Origin: an uncultured Eubacteriales bacterium
GTDB lineage: Bacteria > Bacillota > Clostridia > Oscillospirales > Oscillospiraceae
Direction: 5' to 3'
Length of the DNA stretch: 64,000 nt
NCBI GenBank assembly: GCA_900545925.1
Contig: URAZ01000016.1
Coordinates: forward strand, 1 to 64,000
The notes under the pieces are model-generated. The model did no database searches. It was not told the DNA's origin and saw only the letters and a program-made list of their open reading frames with translations. The position numbers were made by a program, and so were the translations under genes. How positions within the stretch are numbered: the first letter of the stretch is position 1; each line of letters begins with the position of its first letter. Below are positions 52,658 through 61,105 of the stretch, piece after piece.

Positions 52658-53551
52658 TCAGCCCTTGACTGCGCCGATGGCAATGCCCTTGGCAAAGAAT
52701 TTCTGGAAGAATGGGTACGCGATCAAAACAGGAAGGATCGCGACAACTGCGATCGCCAGCCGGATCGTTGCGCTTGGGATCGCACCAAGGTCAATACCCC
52801 CGAGATCTTTTGCGTTATTCGCCAGAAATGCAATGTTGTTATTCATTTCATTCAGAAGCTGCTGGATGCTGAACAGCTTTGCGTCCGTAACATAATAAAG
52901 CCCATTTGTCCAGTCGTTCCAGTAGCTCACTGCGGTGATCAGTCCGATGGTCGCAAGAATCGGGGTGGACATGGGCAGAACCATCTTGCGGAAAATGTAG
53001 AATTGACCCGCGCCGTCCAGCTCCGCCGCGTCAAGCAGCTCCGCTGGAATGTTGGTTTTGAAGTAATTCCGGACCAGAATGACGCTGAACCCGTTAAACA
53101 GAAGATTCGGAACGATCAGGGCAAACAGCGTGTTTTTGATTTTCAGTATATTGCTGTAAATGAGATATTGTGAAACGACGCCGCCGTTAAAGAGCATGGG
53201 AATAAAGCAGAGAGCAAATGCAAGTTTGACTCCGCGTACACGGTCTTTTGTCAGCGCGTAAGCGTAGGTGCTGACCAGAAACAGGCTGCAGACCGTACCG
53301 AGCACAGTAACAAGGATCGTGACCCCGTAGGCCCTGCCGATCTGCGCCCACTGCTGAAAGATATACTGATACGCCTCCAGACTGAGCTCTGCCGGAAAGA
53401 AGCGATAGCCTTCGCGGGTGGCATAGGCAGGGTCAGAGAAGGATGCGGAGATCAGCAGCCAGAACGGGAGAATCGCAAGCGCGGTAAGCAGCACCAAAAC
53501 AATGTGACCGCCGATGCGGATACCGAGATCTTCTTTTTTCTTTAATTTCAT
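52658..53551 (-). CDS. Carbohydrate ABC permease, LplC/YtcP type
   Basis: A 297-residue inner-membrane permease of the CUT1 family with six helices. The EAA-like loop ELLDAAELDGAGQFYIFRK near residue 170 contacts the ATPase. Contains LPFWLLISASFSDPAY typical of LplC. GAGGTGG upstream of ATG. Works with LplB and LplA for import of a complex oligosaccharide; the ATPase (MsmK-like) is not in this operon. Confidence 0.9.
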   Translation of the reverse strand: MKLKKKEDLGIRIGGHIVLVLLTALAILPFWLLISASFSDPAYATREGYRFFPAELSLEAYQYIFQQWAQIGRAYGVTILVTVLGTVCSLFLVSTYAYALTKDRVRGVKLAFALCFIPMLFNGGVVSQYLIYSNILKIKNTLFALIVPNLLFNGFSVILVRNYFKTNIPAELLDAAELDGAGQFYIFRKMVLPMSTPILATIGLITAVSYWNDWTNGLYYVTDAKLFSIQQLLNEMNNNIAFLANNAKDLGGIDLGAIPSATIRLAIAVVAILPVLIAYPFFQKFFAKGIAIGAVKG

Positions 53552-53560
53552 ACTGCCACC

Positions 53561-54499
53561 TCAGAACATTGCGTTTTCTTCGCTGATTTTGCGCACGACC
53601 CAGTTTGCGAGCAGGATGCACACGACACCGCAAAGCGACTGCAAAACGCTCGCCGCGCTGGAAAGCGCGATATTATTATTCACCATCAGGGCGTTATAGA
53701 CATAGGTGTCGATGGTCTGCGTCGCGCTGAAAAGCATACCGGAATTGCGCGGCACCTGATAGAACAGTCCAAAATCAGAGAAGAAGATTTTGCCGACGCT
53801 CAGAATGAAAAGCGTAATTGCCGTGGGAACCAGATTGGGGAGCGTTACGTTCCGTATCTGCTGCCATTTGCTCGCGCCATCCATGCGCGCAGCCTCATAA
53901 AGCTCCGGGCTGATTCCCACGATAGAGGCAAGATATACGACGGTGGAGAAGCCCAGCCCCTTCCACAGGTGTACAAAGGTCAAAATAAACGGCCAGTATT
54001 TCTTTTCCTGATAAAACAAAACGGCTTTTTCACGCCCGAACAGCGGAATGAGGACTTTATTGATAAAGCCGGTGTCCACGCTCAAAAACGCATAGGCCAA
54101 ATAGCTGACAACGACATAGCTCATGAGATACGGTAAAAGAATGCTGGTCTGATAAACGCGGGCCATGGCTTTGCTGCGGATCTCATTGAGCAAAATGGCA
54201 ACTGTGATCGGAATGATCGTGCCGAGCACGATGAACGCGAGATTGTAGCAGATCGTGTTCCGCAGCATCGTACCGACGCTTCCGGAAGCAAAAAGAAATC
54301 TGAAATTGTCCAGACCGTTCCACGGACTGCCGAAGATACCGAGCTTGAAGTTGAGCTTTTTGAACGCAACGACGATACCGGCCATGGGCAGATAATTGTT
54401 GATGATCAGGTACGCAAGGCCCGGCAGGAGCATCAGATAGATGGGAACGGATCGCCGGAAGGTGTATTTTTCGGGCTTGATTTTGATTGCTGTTTTCAT
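53561..54499 (-). CDS. Carbohydrate ABC permease, LplB/YteP type
   Basis: A 312-residue membrane protein with six helices; PIYLMLLPGLAYLIINNYLP at the N-terminus and LPMAGIVVAFKKLNF are typical of LplB. EAA loop ELYEAARMDGASKWQQIRN near residue 205. AGAGGTG precedes ATG. Pairs with LplC nine bases downstream. Confidence 0.9.
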   Translation of the reverse strand: MKTAIKIKPEKYTFRRSVPIYLMLLPGLAYLIINNYLPMAGIVVAFKKLNFKLGIFGSPWNGLDNFRFLFASGSVGTMLRNTICYNLAFIVLGTIIPITVAILLNEIRSKAMARVYQTSILLPYLMSYVVVSYLAYAFLSVDTGFINKVLIPLFGREKAVLFYQEKKYWPFILTFVHLWKGLGFSTVVYLASIVGISPELYEAARMDGASKWQQIRNVTLPNLVPTAITLFILSVGKIFFSDFGLFYQVPRNSGMLFSATQTIDTYVYNALMVNNNIALSSAASVLQSLCGVVCILLANWVVRKISEENAMF

Positions 54500-54523
54500 T
54501 TACAGGCACCTCTTACAGAAAGG

Positions 54524-54541
54524 GGGCTGCCGAAGCAGCCC
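54524..54541 (-). terminator. Hairpin between lplA and lplB
   Basis: On the minus strand GGGCTGC, loop TTCG, GCAGCCC then CCTTTCT. A stable UUCG tetraloop hairpin without a full T-run, likely a partial terminator or mRNA 3' stabiliser giving excess binding protein. Confidence 0.55.
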
Positions 54542-54558
54542 GCTTTCTCCTTACAGAT

Positions 54559-56130
54559 TTACTTTGCGGCTCTCCAGGCGTCGAACTGCGCCTGATTATC
54601 GGCAATGACCTCGTTGATCCCTGCCGCTTCGAGGCGGGAAATAAACTCGGGAAGAACCGTGTCAACATCGACGCTGCCGGCCTCCAGTGCGCGGCAGTAT
54701 TCTGCGATCACGCTTTGAATCACGGAGATCTGTGTCGTCATGGCCGTTGCGTCGTAGGCATAGCCGACGGCCTGTGTCTGGTTCTGCATGGCAATTTCGG
54801 AATACGGTTCCAGAACCTTCTGCGACTGTGCTTCGCTCCAGACGTATTCGTAGCGGCGGTCACCCCAAACGCCAAGCTGGTTATAATAGGTGCTGGTTGC
54901 AGCATCAACCCCCTCGGGGAAGCCGATGATATTGTTTTCCGCATCTGTAACAACGTAGTGCTCACCCTCGATGCCCATCATGAGAAGATTGGAGATTTCG
55001 TGGTTGGAGCAGACGTAATCGAGGAAGCGGATCGCAGCGTCCGGGTCGGAGCAGGTGATGGGAAGCGCCCAGAACGAGCCAGTCGAACCGGAGGAAATAA
55101 TGCCGGGTTCTGTTGTGCGCAGCGCGACCATTTTGTGTCCGGCAACATCGGACAAAACGGACGGATGGCCGCTCATGAAATAGCCTGCGATCGTGCCGCT
55201 GGCGACAAGCTCGGTAACCGTAGAGCTTGTAACAGCTGCGTCAGGATAGCTGAGGCCTTCTTCGTACCACTGGCGCATGGTGCGGACATACTGTTCATAT
55301 TCAGGCGTTGCAAAAAGGTTTACAATTTCTGTGCTGTCTGTGCCGATCAGCGCGCCGGAGCAGTCGTTTGCGCCGAGCAGATCAACGGTCAGCGCGGACA
55401 TGCCGGCCATAGAGCCGGTGCCCTGGGCAAGCGTGCCGTTGGGATACATTTCTGGATGCTTTTCCTTGATCGCGGCAAGAACGTCGTGAACCTCGTCCAG
55501 CGTGTAGACCTTGTCTACTTCGTGCTCAAATCCGATTTCATCCAGATAATCCTTGGCCACAACAAAGCCCGCGCTGTTGCCGAACGACTGCGGGATCGGC
55601 GTGACGCCGTATGCCTTGCCGTCTGTGTAGGTGCCTGCACAGATGTCCACGGTTTTGCGGAATTCAGAGATGTAAGGCGCGTCAGCGGCGAGATAATCGT
55701 CCAGCGGCTCCAGAAGGCCCTGATCGGTCCATGCCTTGACGCTCTGCAGAAGCAGCATGACCAGATCCAGATCATCGCCGCCGGCAACCTGCACAGAAAG
55801 CTGTGCCAGCGCGTCATAGGCGGACATCGGACGGAGCTCGATCTCAACGCCGATCTCTTTCGTTGTGATGGCGTTGACGGCATCCTGTACTTCTTCCAGT
55901 GCGGGCGGAGTAACGCCGGTCGTCAGATAGGTGACGACAATGTGGGAAATATCGCCGGTCCAGCCGGTCACTTCTTCGGCAGCGGCTTCGTCCTGAGCGG
56001 GCGTTTCTTCTGCCGGCTCCTGCTGAGCGGGAGCATCCGCAGGTTCTTCAGCAGGCGTTTGCGTTTTGGCGCAGGCCGCGAGGCTCAGAAGCATCACGCA
56101 GGCGAGCAGCCATGCAAGGAATTTTTTCAT
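54559..56130 (-). CDS. LplA/YtcQ-type sugar-binding lipoprotein
   Basis: A 523-residue lipoprotein. Signal peptide MKKFLAWLLACVMLLSLAAC ends at lipobox cysteine near residue 20; an E/A/P-rich linker runs to about residue 55. The SBP_bac_1-type domain follows (TYLTTGVTPPALEEVQDAVN, GDDLDLVMLLLQSVKAW). First gene of the operon; its start is preceded by a GAGGG-like site and promoter at 56184-56211. Captures oligosaccharides for import. Confidence 0.9.
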   Translation of the reverse strand: MKKFLAWLLACVMLLSLAACAKTQTPAEEPADAPAQQEPAEETPAQDEAAAEEVTGWTGDISHIVVTYLTTGVTPPALEEVQDAVNAITTKEIGVEIELRPMSAYDALAQLSVQVAGGDDLDLVMLLLQSVKAWTDQGLLEPLDDYLAADAPYISEFRKTVDICAGTYTDGKAYGVTPIPQSFGNSAGFVVAKDYLDEIGFEHEVDKVYTLDEVHDVLAAIKEKHPEMYPNGTLAQGTGSMAGMSALTVDLLGANDCSGALIGTDSTEIVNLFATPEYEQYVRTMRQWYEEGLSYPDAAVTSSTVTELVASGTIAGYFMSGHPSVLSDVAGHKMVALRTTEPGIISSGSTGSFWALPITCSDPDAAIRFLDYVCSNHEISNLLMMGIEGEHYVVTDAENNIIGFPEGVDAATSTYYNQLGVWGDRRYEYVWSEAQSQKVLEPYSEIAMQNQTQAVGYAYDATAMTTQISVIQSVIAEYCRALEAGSVDVDTVLPEFISRLEAAGINEVIADNQAQFDAWRAAK

Positions 56131-56183
56131 GTCAAACCCTCATTTCTATTTTTGCCGGTATTTCTGCACCGGCTGATGAAACA

Positions 56184-56211
56184 AGTATAACACGAATTAT
56201 TTTGAACGCAA
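56184..56211 (-). promoter_or_regulatory. lpl operon promoter
   Basis: On the minus strand TTGCGT (56211-56206), 16-base spacer, TATACT (56189-56184). An AAGTAAGTAA element (56218-56227 plus strand) borders the -35. Confidence 0.5.
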
Positions 56212-56365
56212 GAACATAAGTAAGTAATCACTCAATTTCTATTATACGCACAAAAACATGCAAAATGTTTTGTTGAAAATAGATATGATAATAATACACT
56301 GATAATTTTGATAACAAAATGAATGCGAAAAATAAAAAGTAAATATACACTTACTTCCTGCACAC

Positions 56366-56394
56366 TTGCATGTCCGGAGAAAATACGCTATAAT
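56366..56394 (+). promoter_or_regulatory. tetR promoter
   Basis: TTGCAT (56366-56371), 17-base spacer, TATAAT (56389-56394). ACTTACTT lies just upstream (56348-56355), the reverse complement of AAGTAAGT found by the lpl promoter. Confidence 0.55.
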
Positions 56395-56422
56395 GAACAC
56401 AAACACAGACAGGAGCGGAGCA

Positions 56423-57034
56423 ATGGCGGATACAGGCGTACAGAAAAACATAAGGATGGATGCGGCTGCAAGGCGGGAGCAGATATTGAATACCGCATGC
56501 GGCCTGTTTTATGAATATGGCTATGACGGCGTAACGACAAAACAGCTCGCTGAAGCGCTGGGCTGCAGCGAAGGGCTGATTTTTAAGTACTTTCCGTCAA
56601 AGGATGCGATCTATCAGGCGCTCCTGCAGGAGTGGGAGGACAGCATGACAGAACCGGTCGTGTTTGAGCGCGTAGAGGACTCCCCTATTCGTACATTGGA
56701 AAAGATCTATACAGACATGGTCATCCGCCGCGCGTGGCAGAAAAGTCCCAAAACGCGGCCGCATCTGGAGGTGGCCATTCTGACGCGCACCAGTATGAGC
56801 AAAGAGCATTTTCGGATCCTTGGTGAAAGTCCCGACGTTGTTTTTTGCAGCATCATGCCGCTTGTCCGGGAGGGACAGGATAAGGGCGAGATCAGACAAG
56901 GCGACCCTGTCGCAATTTCCGTGATGTTTGCCAATATGGTGCTGGGCATGATCCAATCCAACCGGAATTACCCGGGCCGCTATCCGAGAATTCCATTTGA
57001 AGTTGTCCGCTCGGCGCTATTTGATCCGAAGTGA
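56423..57034 (+). CDS. TetR-family regulator
   Basis: A 203-residue regulator. The N-terminal HTH (AARREQILNTACGLFYEYGY, then VTTKQLAEALGCSEGLIFKY) is followed by the TetR hallmark FPSKDAIYQALL; the C-terminal ligand domain is helical. ATG 56423 follows GGAGCGG. Divergent from the rhamnosidase/lpl operon and thus likely its repressor, with repeated AAGTAAGT half-sites near both promoters. Confidence 0.88.
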   Translation: MADTGVQKNIRMDAAARREQILNTACGLFYEYGYDGVTTKQLAEALGCSEGLIFKYFPSKDAIYQALLQEWEDSMTEPVVFERVEDSPIRTLEKIYTDMVIRRAWQKSPKTRPHLEVAILTRTSMSKEHFRILGESPDVVFCSIMPLVREGQDKGEIRQGDPVAISVMFANMVLGMIQSNRNYPGRYPRIPFEVVRSALFDPK

Positions 57035-57038
57035 GCAA

Positions 57039-57085
57039 AACTGCCTCTGAATGATTTTTAAAATCGTTAGAGGCAGTTCCTTTTT
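57039..57085 (+). terminator. Terminator after tetR
   Basis: AACTGCCTCT (57039-57048) pairs with 57069-57078, with an AT-rich inner stem, then CCTTTTT. Confidence 0.8.
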
Positions 57086-57137
57086 GACAGGGAATAGTAG
57101 GCGCCAAAGCAGAGGGCGGCTGGCTACGCATGAGACA

Positions 57138-57173
57138 ATAGTAACGGAACGTTGTACAAGGTTCCGTTACTAT
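57138..57173. repeat. 13-bp inverted repeat before IS66 remnant
   Basis: ATAGTAACGGAAC and GTTCCGTTACTAT are perfect arms with a 10-base spacer. Either a hairpin shielding an insertion sequence from outside transcription or part of an IS end. Confidence 0.5.
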
Positions 57174-57193
57174 CGTTACTGGAGAATATCAAG

Positions 57194-57364
57194 ATGACAA
57201 GCGCAGAGTTGAAGCACCGTGCGAAGCTGCAGGCGTGGGCGGCACGAATACAGGACTGCCGCAGCAGCGGCCTGTCGGTAGGGAAAGAAACACAATTGGT
57301 TTGCCATAAATTCATGACAGACAATTGCGATTGGCAGTCTCTCATTTTTATGCGTTTTGGGTAA
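57194..57364 (+). pseudogene. IS66-type accessory protein (TnpA) remnant
   Basis: From ATG 57194 the frame reads MTSAELKHRAKLQAWAARIQ then DCRSSGLSVGK, the start of the IS66-family orfA/TnpA accessory protein. Beyond GLSVGK the match is lost and the frame ends at 57364. The rest of the insertion sequence is missing. The DNA from here to 57557 holds no other recognised gene. Confidence 0.5.
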
Positions 57365-57557
57365 GAACAGAGGACCGTTGATTTTTAAGCCATCCCGATA
57401 ACAGGAAATTTTTTTCTTTCAACGCCCGTAGATTTGAATTCCAGCGTATCTCTCACCTATTGCCTATAATTGGAATGTAGCTTTCGGCTGCTTCGCGCAG
57501 ATGCAACCCGAGAAGATGGCGGCAGCCTTTCCGCGTTATCTGTGATTTTCAATTTAC

Positions 57558-58538
57558 TTACCCCATATACTTCTCTAAATACGCCTCCACTTCTTTCATA
57601 TAGGCGGCGTAAATCCGATTGTCATTCTGCAAGCCGTGGCCGGAGTGTTCCATCACAAAATAGCGATAGTCGGCGCCGCTCTCTTGTAGGGCCGCTTCCA
57701 GCCGCTTGGAGGCAAGAAAAGGCTGCACCTTGTCGCAGGCTCCATAGGCCACTACGGTTGGCACGGGATTCTCCGACACATAATCCGCAGCAGAGATGGC
57801 GTGAACCTTTGACAGATAGGAACCGTCTGCCATTTCCTCCGGCGTGATCTCCTGTCCGCTCATCACGCTGAACAGCACTGCACCGGCAGCTCTGGATTCT
57901 TCGCTGTCCAGTCCCACACCGAAAATTCCCCAGTCCTCCGCCACGAAGCTGGACGGGCCTACTGCGCCAAAGGTGAACACCACCGGCACAGGCGCGTCCT
58001 TCCCGTCGCGGTAGGCATAGATCATCGCAAGTGCATGACCTGCGGAGCCGCCGGCGACGGTCATTTTATCAATGGGATAGCCCTCCTTTGCAGCGGCTTT
58101 GATCACCTCGGGGATGGCTGCTTTGATTTCCTCAGACTGGCTCAGGACGCTGGCGGTATTCGTGTCTGTGCGGAGCGTGTAGTTGATGCCTGCCGCCACA
58201 TAACCCTTGGAGCAGAGCCATGCCAGCATCTCCCGGTCGCCGGATTTGTCCCCGGAGGTAAAGCCGCCTGCGTGGAGATAGACAGCCAGACCGTAATGGG
58301 ATTTTCCGCTGTCCTTCGGCAGATACAGGTCAAACTTGTTGGCGTCTCCATCGCCGTAAGGCAGATCCTCTTTCAGCGTGCCGAGCTCATCGCTCCATTT
58401 TACGCTGTATTCCTTTGCCCAACCGGGCTGAATGGCGAACTTGCTGACAGCGCCTGCACAAAAGGCCAGCAAAAATGCCAAAATACCAACTCCGACCGAC
58501 ACAGCCCGCACCTTCTTTCCTCTTTTTACCTTGTTCAC
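57558..58538 (-). CDS. Membrane-anchored alpha/beta-hydrolase (esterase)
   Basis: A 326-residue esterase/lipase of the BD-FAE/acetyl-esterase type. GTG 58538 is the start: GGAGGG lies 9 bases upstream and it overlaps the small membrane gene's stop. A hydrophobic segment at residues 14-34 anchors it outside the membrane. Oxyanion motif VYLHAGGFTSG near 100, nucleophile elbow AGGSAGHAL near 170 and catalytic histidine MEHSGHGLQ near 300 are seen; a C-terminal aspartate likely lies in YGACDKVQPF. Regulated with the small gene by the divergent TetR. Confidence 0.82.
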   Translation of the reverse strand: MNKVKRGKKVRAVSVGVGILAFLLAFCAGAVSKFAIQPGWAKEYSVKWSDELGTLKEDLPYGDGDANKFDLYLPKDSGKSHYGLAVYLHAGGFTSGDKSGDREMLAWLCSKGYVAAGINYTLRTDTNTASVLSQSEEIKAAIPEVIKAAAKEGYPIDKMTVAGGSAGHALAMIYAYRDGKDAPVPVVFTFGAVGPSSFVAEDWGIFGVGLDSEESRAAGAVLFSVMSGQEITPEEMADGSYLSKVHAISAADYVSENPVPTVVAYGACDKVQPFLASKRLEAALQESGADYRYFVMEHSGHGLQNDNRIYAAYMKEVEAYLEKYMG

Positions 58539-58669
58539 AGAACATTCCCTCCAAACAGCGTGCCGCCCAACAGCAGGTTCATCAGCGCTCGCACCGCCAA
58601 TCGTCCCAGAACGAAGCCGATCAGGAGGATTGCGGAAAGGATCAAAACTCGTTTTGTTGTCAGTGTCAT
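58535..58669 (-). CDS. Small membrane protein, 44 residues
   Basis: ATG 58669 with AGGAGA 6 bases upstream. The product MTLTTKRVLILSAILLIGFV continues with a glycine/leucine-rich second half, so one or two membrane helices. Its stop overlaps the esterase GTG by four bases, so translation is coupled and the two proteins may interact. Unknown family. Confidence 0.65.
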   Translation of the reverse strand: MTLTTKRVLILSAILLIGFVLGRLAVRALMNLLLGGTLFGGNVL

Positions 58670-58692
58670 AAAGTATCTCCTTGACTTTTTGA

Positions 58693-58751
58693 TGAGACAA
58701 GTGTATCGTATAATTATTGATGAGTCAATTGTCTCAGCAAAAATGAGACAA
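58693..58751. promoter_or_regulatory. TetR operator cluster in divergent promoter
   Basis: TGAGACAA occurs at 58693 and 58744, and the near-palindrome TGAGTCAATTGTCTCA at 58721-58736. The last two form TTGTCTCA-N7-TGAGACAA. Minus-strand TTGACT-N17-TACACT and plus-strand TATAAT (58709-58714) overlap them. They likely bind the TetR protein encoded next door. Confidence 0.65.
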
Positions 58752-58774
58752 AGCACAAGGAGATGTATCAGCCC

Positions 58775-59323
58775 ATGAACAATCAGGAGAAGAACACCTA
58801 TGTCCGCAATCAGATTCTTAGAGCACTTCTGAACATGATGCAGGAGCAGCCCTTTGCCGATATTTCCATCAGTGCCTTGGTAAGCACGGCGCAGGTAGGC
58901 AGAGCTTCTTTCTACCGCAATTTTACGGACAAGGAAGATGTACTGCGGCAGGAGAATGACCGGCTGACGGCACAGTGGAAGCAGAGCTATGACACCGCGG
59001 AGCACGCCGCTCCCAATGAGCTACTTATTTCGTTGCTGGATTTTTACAAGGAGCATTCCGACTTTTGTCTGGCGCTGTATCAAGCCGGGCTTTCGGATAT
59101 CGTGCTGCAAACGCTGCTGAAGCAGTCGGAGATCACCCCGGAGATGCCCAATGCCATTGCCTACCTCAAATCCTCTATCGCCTATATGCTCTACGGATGG
59201 ATCGTGGAATGGATGAAGCGAGGAATGCAGGAGAGCGGTACAGAGCTGGCGAAGATGTTTGAGGAAGCGCAGGGAACCGGGATCAATCAATACAGGTCTA
59301 CGCTCAATACGCCGTCAGCATAG
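58775..59323 (+). CDS. TetR-family regulator
   Basis: A 182-residue regulator: NQILRALLNMMQEQPFADIS then ISALVSTAQVGRASFYRNFT is the TetR HTH with the FYR(N/H)F signature; a TetR_C-type helical domain follows (LLDFYKEHSDFCLALYQAGL). ATG 58775 lies 12 bases from AAGGAG; ATG 58763 immediately after that site is an alternative. Divergent from the small membrane protein and esterase genes. The last residues may have been altered where the adjoining recombinase fragment was inserted. Confidence 0.85.
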   Translation: MNNQEKNTYVRNQILRALLNMMQEQPFADISISALVSTAQVGRASFYRNFTDKEDVLRQENDRLTAQWKQSYDTAEHAAPNELLISLLDFYKEHSDFCLALYQAGLSDIVLQTLLKQSEITPEMPNAIAYLKSSIAYMLYGWIVEWMKRGMQESGTELAKMFEEAQGTGINQYRSTLNTPSA

Positions 59324-59770
59324 ACCGGTTCCTGCAAACAAGACAGGAGCCGCGACAGCTTGACCGCAAACAGGCGCAGCGACAGTTGCAGACCCTCCAG
59401 AGTCGGAAAGCCCAGCTTGACAAGCGGCTGCGAAACCTCTATGAAGGACTGGTAGAGGGCGACCGCTCCCGCGAGAGCTTCGCGGCGCAGAAGAAAGCTC
59501 TGACGGTGCAGGCGGAGGATATTTCTCACACGGTTCTGCACGGTCCTGGAGCTGGAGCACAAAATAAGCGGCAGCGACGACGGCAGCAATGCTGTAATCG
59601 AGCAGTTCAAGAGCTATGCCGTGATTACGGCGCTGACCAGGGAAATCTCAATCGAACTGCTGCACTCCGTCACCATCTACCCGGACGGGCGCATGGATAT
59701 CCGGCTGAACCTTGCCGATGATATTGAAGCTTTGCTGGAAACCTTGTGCCGGGAGTCCTGCGCGGCGTGA
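59323..59770 (+). pseudogene. Large serine recombinase C-terminal fragment, frameshifted
   Basis: DRKQAQRQLQTLQSRKAQLDK and GLVEGDRSRESFAAQKKAL form the coiled-coil of TnpX-like large serine recombinases; after a frame change near 59525-59545 VLELEHKISGS, IELLHSVTIYPDGRMDIRL and the stop at 59770 complete the C-terminus. The catalytic N-terminus is missing upstream. A relic of a Tn4451-type element. Confidence 0.6.
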
Positions 59771-59776
59771 ATTTAT

Positions 59777-59940
59777 TAGGGTGTATCTGAAAACTCCCAA
59801 CGCACCCGGACAGCGGGCCTTTTTGCGGTGCGCCGCGTCATTTTTCCTTGAAATACGTCAGTATTCCTGCGAAAAAATGTCTTGCGCAACGCAAAAATCC
59901 CTCACTGCCGGTCACATCATGAGTTTTCAGATACACCCTA
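59777..59940. mobile_element. MITE with 20-bp inverted repeats
   Basis: TAGGGTGTATCTGAAAACTC at 59777-59796 is perfectly inverted at 59921-59940. The 164-base element has TA at both outer ends, as expected for a TA target duplication, and no ORF. Its terminal repeat differs at two positions from the left end of the IS5-type element at 60329 (GGGCGTATCTGAAAAGTC), which suggests mobilisation by that transposase type. Confidence 0.75.
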
Positions 59941-59941
59941 G

Positions 59942-60119
59942 TCCTTTCTGTATAGCAGCCGATGACGGCGTATCCGGTACTACCTTCCAGCGGAAAGGCA
60001 TTCAGCAGATGCAGAAAATGGTGGAAGAAGGCCTGATCGACACGATCATCGTAAAAGATTATTGTGCGATAATAGGACTAAATCAGAAAGGCCTTGAAAC
60101 TCAAGGCATTCTGGCTTAG
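59942..60119 (+). pseudogene. Serine recombinase N-terminal fragment
   Basis: ADDGVSGTTFQRKGIQQMQK then EEGLIDTIIVKD matches the central part of the resolvase domain of large serine recombinases (usually DDGYTGTNFxRPGF ... VDxVIVKDLSRFGR). It lacks the catalytic serine at the N-terminus and stops at 60119. The MITE separates it from the C-terminal fragment. Confidence 0.6.
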
Positions 60120-60132
60120 TCCCTTCTTTTTT
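60075..60132 (+). terminator. Imperfect hairpin terminator
   Basis: GGACTAAATCAGAAAGGCC (60075-) folds back on TCAAGGCATTCTGGCTTAGT (60101-) with a few mismatches, followed by CTTCTTTTTTG. Confidence 0.55.
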
Positions 60133-60211
60133 GACCGAAAACAAAGGACTTTCACAATAATCAAGCAAGCCAGAGGGTGCCGCTGCACACTTCCGGCAGA
60201 AGGAGGATATA

Positions 60212-60340
60212 GTGGGTGCTATCAAAGTCTTCTTGAAGGAGGTTGTGCTTCCAATCGCGCTTGCGTCCTGCCTCGCGTCATTTCTCAATCCGATTTATAT
60301 GCCTGACGGCGTATGTGACTACTTCCTAGGGCGTATCTGA
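60212..60340 (+). pseudogene. Short hydrophobic protein cut by the IS5-type element
   Basis: GTG 60212 follows GGAGGATATA. The product GAIKVFLKEVVLPIALASCL then NPIYMPDGVCDYFL is membrane-like; the frame enters the IS end at 60329 and stops at 60340. It appears to be the start of a small membrane protein truncated by the insertion. Confidence 0.45.
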
Positions 60341-61000
60341 AAAGTCAAAAATAGCGAAGCGTACAAGAAAAAAGACACAAATAAGTGGTAAGACAAGGGC
60401 AGAAAGAAGTGACAAGCATGAAAGCCCGTCGTTATGAACTTACCGATAAGGAATGGGAACTGATCCGGCCGCTTATCCCGATCTCGCATACCGGTCGCCC
60501 GCAGAAGGATATTCGCGCGCATCTCAATGGCATCCTGTGGCTTGCCCGCAGCGGTGCGCGCTGGAGCGATCTTCCTGCAAGATTCGGTCCGCATCAGACT
60601 GTGTACAGCTGCTTCTGCCGTTGGCGGGACGATGGAACCCTGAAAAAGATCTTCGAGCTCTGCGCGGCCCCAGGCACTGGCGCGGAGCTGAGCATGGATT
60701 CAACGTCGATCAAAGCATCCGTGCAGGCAGGTCGTGGAATAAGAAAGCGAGCAAAAGTCAGACATCAAGCAGCATCGGCAAAACACGCGGAGGTCTGAAC
60801 ACGAAAATTCATGCCATCGTTGGAAAAGACCTGCGGCCTGTGGCTTTTTTGCTGTCTGCCGGGAATGTTGACAATTGCACGGAGGCAGTTCCTCTGCTGA
60901 AGCTGCTTCCAGACCTGAAGGCCTGTGATAAGGATCTCATCCGAGTGAAGTTTCAGAAAAAGTGCGGTGAAGAACTGCTTCCCAAGATGGCAAGGTGATT
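60329..61000 (+). mobile_element. Truncated IS5/IS427-type insertion sequence
   Basis: The left terminal repeat GGGCGTATCTGAAAAGTC starts at 60329 directly after TA. A two-frame transposase follows. No right terminal repeat is found; transposase similarity fades near 60930 and a RepA stub follows at 61004, so the right end has been lost. Confidence 0.65.
60418..60998 (+). pseudogene. IS5-type transposase, two frames, truncated
   Basis: Frame A from ATG 60418: MKARRYELTDKEWELIRPLI, GILWLARSGARWSDLPARFG and the first DDE aspartate in SMDSTSIKA. Near 60728 homology passes to the -1 frame: AGRSWNKKASKSQ, then GKTRGGLNTKIHAIVGKD and LRPVAFLLSAGN. IS427-group elements often use programmed frameshifting here. 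After LLPDLKACDKD the rest of the catalytic domain is lost, so it is inactive. Confidence 0.65.
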
Positions 61001-61003
61001 TCT

Positions 61004-61105
61004 GTGGCAGTCTATCGCGTAAACAAGAATCGGGGCTATACGGTCATGGCGAATTTTCACCTTCGAGACAAGAGCCTGTCACTCAAGGCGGTTGGGCTAC
61101 CTTGA
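61004..61105 (+). pseudogene. RepA/HTH initiator N-terminal stub
   Basis: GTG 61004 opens AVYRVNKNRGYTVMANFHLR then DKSLSLKAVGL, clearly homologous to the start of the frameshifted initiator at 1214 (VFRVEKNKGYTVMSNHHLR). The frame stops at 61105 and the remainder is absent. The next 180 bases hold nothing recognisable. Confidence 0.65.

Noticed and set aside
54487..56190. 567-codon plus-strand frame over the lplA gene
   Set aside because: Antisense to a lipoprotein with signal peptide and binding-protein domain; the shadow is Cys/Arg-rich without motifs.
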